The translations under genes were made by a program, and so were the position numbers. DNA of 13,777 nt from an uncultured Zetaproteobacteria bacterium (GTDB lineage: Bacteria > Pseudomonadota > Zetaproteobacteria > Mariprofundales > Mariprofundaceae). The stretch covers positions 1 through 13,777 of the forward strand of contig CAMZLX010000188.1 in assembly GCA_947311795.1 (NCBI GenBank). Direction: 5' to 3'. The notes below the pieces were generated by a model, which made no database searches, was not told where the DNA came from, and saw only the letters and a program-made list of their open reading frames with translations. This document shows, one piece after another, positions 13,205-13,777 of this stretch; position 1 is the stretch's first letter, and each line of letters begins with the position of its first letter.

Positions 13205-13528
13205 TTATTCGCTGCGTTCAGCAACGCATTGCAAAGGATGATGATGTTGACGGCTATGGCTTTCCACCTGCAAAGCCTTGCTTTCAGCTATATCTTTGGG
13301 GTAAATACCACACACACCGCGCCCTTGCGTATGCACTTGCATGGTGATGATTTCAGCTTGTTCGGCATTTTTTGAAAAATACTTCATCAAAATTTCTTCG
13401 ACAAAATCCATGGGTGTGAAGTCGTCATTCAATAACAATACCTCATACATTGCAGGTGGTTTGACCGCTGGTTTGTCAGCTAATTCATGTAAGATTTTTT
13501 CGTGTTCTGTTGTTTCAAATGTTGGCAT
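13205..13528 (-). CDS. clpS: ATP-dependent Clp protease adaptor ClpS
   Basis: This 107-residue adaptor hands N-degron substrates to ClpAP. The variable N-terminal tail (1-25) is followed by the core MYEVLLLNDDFTPMDFVEEIL with the N-degron pocket residues Asn34, Asp35 and Asp36. MQVHTQGRGVCGIYPKDIAESK carries His66. The C-terminus HPLQCVAERSE matches the family's HPLxCxxE ending. All pocket residues seen in E. coli ClpS are present at the same numbers. The usual partner clpA is not next to it within the window; argS follows instead. No strong ribosome site is seen before the ATG, and the upstream terminator leaves only about 40 bases for a promoter. Confidence 0.93.
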   Translation of the reverse strand: MPTFETTEHEKILHELADKPAVKPPAMYEVLLLNDDFTPMDFVEEILMKYFSKNAEQAEIITMQVHTQGRGVCGIYPKDIAESKALQVESHSRQHHHPLQCVAERSE

Positions 13529-13566
13529 GTCGCAAGCCTACAAAGCAGATGGAATGATGCCAAGCA

Positions 13567-13598
13567 CAAAAAGTCACTACTTGTAAAAGCAGTGACTT
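13567..13598 (-). terminator. Rho-independent terminator of the acidic-tail gene
   Basis: An 8-bp stem (AAGTCACT 13571-13578 with AGTGACTT 13591-13598) has a 12-base loop. On the minus strand it runs into a T-rich stretch (CTTTTTGTG). It lies about 40 bases after the stop at 13637 and just before clpS, so it insulates clpS from the upstream gene. Confidence 0.75.
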
Positions 13599-13636
13599 AT
13601 GTTGTAAACGCTATGCTTGATTAAAGAGGGTAGAGG

Positions 13637-13777
13637 CTAATTTGACTCGCTATCGTCATGATCATCACTTTCATCATCATCGCTTTGGTTATCGGATGAA
13701 GCATCACCTGAACTGTTATCACCTGAACTGTCATCATTATTGTATGGAGAGTAGTTGTTGCCACCGCCAGTATTGCC
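13637..13777 (-). CDS. Acidic Asp/Ser-rich C-terminus of an unidentified protein (46 residues visible)
   Basis: A minus-strand frame is open from the window edge to TAG at 13639-13637. The visible peptide begins GNTGGGNNYSPYNN and then becomes strongly acidic: DSSGD repeats, a DDDD run and an SESN end, with 13 Asp and 2 Glu in 46 residues. Composition is low-complexity and disordered. Such tails occur on secreted, surface or nucleic-acid-mimicking proteins, but the domain part is outside the window and I cannot name it. A terminator follows, which supports this being a real gene end. The opposite strand has no comparable frame. Confidence 0.68.
   Translation of the reverse strand, partial: GNTGGGNNYSPYNNDDSSGDNSSGDASSDNQSDDDESDDHDDSESN
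13703..13731 (-). repeat. Short tandem repeat, 15-bp period, in the acidic-tail gene
   Basis: The 14-base word ATCACCTGAACTGT occurs at 13703-13716 and again at 13718-13731, one base apart. It encodes (D/N)SSGD-type units. The period is a multiple of three, so copy-number change would keep the frame. Confidence 0.7.

Noticed and set aside
1..13777. tRNA, rRNA, CRISPR array, phage or defence-system genes
   Set aside because: No tRNA-like cloverleaf, rRNA segment, regularly spaced repeats, capsid/integrase genes or recognisable defence nucleases were seen on reading both strands.

Overview
The window looks like chromosomal DNA of a proteobacterium. The closest familiar matches for MltC, PpiC, ClpS, Kbp/YgaU, YidB, ArgS and the two-subunit pyruvate carboxylase are proteobacterial, and base composition is moderate (roughly mid-40s % GC by eye, not computed). 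A gamma- or zetaproteobacterium would fit, but I cannot place it further. Almost every gene is on the minus strand; only an ASCH-like gene and a glycerate-kinase-like gene run on the plus strand.

Positions 1-3100 are accessory DNA damaged by insertion sequences. The right end of one IS3-type element (to 138) is followed by kbp (BON+LysM) and a yidB-family gene. Then comes the C-terminal stub of an IS30-type transposase, cut exactly where a complete but dead IS3-family element (1549-2799) begins. Immediately beyond that element is a full-length YefM-type antitoxin gene with no toxin gene beside it. The simplest reading is that IS insertion and deletion removed the toxin and most of the IS30 element.

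Positions 3166-6194 hold single genes: mltC (lytic transglycosylase), an unrecognised 52-residue, strongly basic small protein with its own promoter and terminator, the two-gene plus-strand operon (ASCH-like protein plus P-loop glycerate-kinase-like enzyme, start/stop overlap), and ppiC, which converges on that operon with interleaved stop codons.

Positions 6403-13528 are a tightly packed minus-strand run, read in transcription order: clpS, argS, a membrane SPOR-domain protein, an AmgK-like sugar kinase, pycA and pycB. The middle genes are coupled by 6-bp gaps or an 8-bp overlap. The themes are protein turnover and translation (clpS, argS), cell-wall division and recycling (SPOR protein, AmgK-like, with mltC nearby) and anaplerosis (PycA carboxylates biotin, PycB carries biotin and makes oxaloacetate). 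Both argS and pycA appear to start with TTG.

The right edge holds the acidic, Asp/Ser-rich C-terminus of an unidentified protein, ended by a good terminator. No rRNA, tRNA, CRISPR array or phage module was seen. Nothing here is clearly a new defence or mobile system. The items most worth following are the 52-residue basic protein, the toxin-less YefM, the ASCH/kinase pair and the acidic repeat protein.
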